A DNA stretch of 64,000 nucleotides from Rummeliibacillus sp963792445 (GTDB lineage: Bacteria; Bacillota; Bacilli; Bacillales_A; Planococcaceae): contig CAWBWO010000014.1 in assembly GCA_963792445.1 (NCBI GenBank), forward strand, positions 248,001 to 312,000. The letters run 5' to 3'. The position numbers were made by a program, and so were the translations under genes. A model generated the notes under the pieces. That model saw nothing but the letters and a program-made list of their open reading frames with translations. It had not been told where the DNA came from and made no database searches. Positions 63,885-64,000 of this stretch are shown one piece after another; the first letter of the stretch is position 1, and each line of letters opens with the position of its first letter.

Positions 63885-64000
63885 TTTAGCGCGATTCAAA
63901 AGGCCTACACGATGTGGGTCAGATAGCCATTACCACACGACGTGACGAACTTAGGTTATCTTCCTAAAAATAGCCGCTTCCGCTCTTAAAATATTTTAGC
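63885..64000. repeat. Structured intergenic repeat, copy 2 (cut by window end)
   Basis: Shares with copy 1 at 14084-14225 the string ...CGATAGCC/AGATAGCC and TTAGG(C/T)TATCTTCCT. The GATAGCC (63922-63928) to GGTTATC (63954-63960) stem has exactly the same 39-bp span, with one G-U pair replacing G-C. Confidence 0.6.

Overview
The window reads as an ordinary chromosomal segment of a low-GC Gram-positive of the order Bacillales. A Planococcaceae/Caryophanaceae member (Lysinibacillus, Solibacillus, Rummeliibacillus or Kurthia type) is the best guess. The reasons are the A+T-rich sequence, strong Shine-Dalgarno sites with frequent TTG and GTG starts, intrinsic terminators after most units, a T-box leader, and close homologues of Bacillus subtilis genes (yclNOPQ, ywnAB, bsdABCD, catE/catR, mntR, csoR, tcyP, rodA). 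No phage, plasmid, CRISPR, rRNA or tRNA signal was seen. The only mobile element with coding capacity is one IS3-family insertion sequence at 48.2-49.7 kb.

Layout. 0-6 kb: the edge of a T-box leader on the minus strand, a PutP sodium/proline symporter, a VOC protein, the ribosome-associated GTPase HflX and a POT peptide transporter. 6.3-10.1 kb: a Fur-box-controlled siderophore ABC operon of YclNOPQ type. 10.2-15.4 kb: a PAP2 phosphatase, an MFS pump divergent from a LysR regulator, a ZIP metal transporter, and the YwnA/YwnB pair with two copies of a palindromic operator. 15.6-19.1 kb: thrC-thrB and a NiaP-like transporter. 19.3-22.9 kb: a twin-arginine module made of a Tat-signal gluconate-dehydrogenase subunit 3, a GMC flavoenzyme, TatA and TatC. 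23-28 kb: glycerol kinase, then an M20 amidohydrolase with a succinylamino-acid racemase/OSBS homologue and a convergent GNAT. 28-32.3 kb: pyrophosphatase, a Rieske-FAD oxidoreductase, FrnE and azoreductase. 32.4-38.7 kb: bsdA-bsdBCD hydroxyarylic acid decarboxylase, a flavin-type protein, YceI, and catE with a CatR/YodB-like repressor. 38.8-48.2 kb: murB, exoA, two CrcB fluoride channels, a DmpA-like peptidase, a tandem GNAT, mntR, cvfB and several small proteins. 48.2-64 kb: the IS element, an acetate CoA-transferase, LytTR and AraC regulators, YidC, a VanY-like carboxypeptidase, cardiolipin synthase, the TcyP cystine symporter, an MFS pump, csoR-copZ and rodA.

Several neighbourhoods fit together as detoxification or stress modules: bsd (phenolic acids), catE/catR plus azoreductase and ywnAB (quinone or electrophile stress), crcB (fluoride) and csoR/copZ (copper). 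The Tat module looks like a dedicated translocase parked beside its flavoenzyme cargo.

A caution dominates interpretation. At least 22 single-base indels break 14 otherwise well conserved genes, including essential murB, and about three quarters are insertions. This looks more like uncorrected long-read sequence error than gene decay. Genes marked as pseudogenes below should be read as probable intact genes whose sequence carries frame errors.
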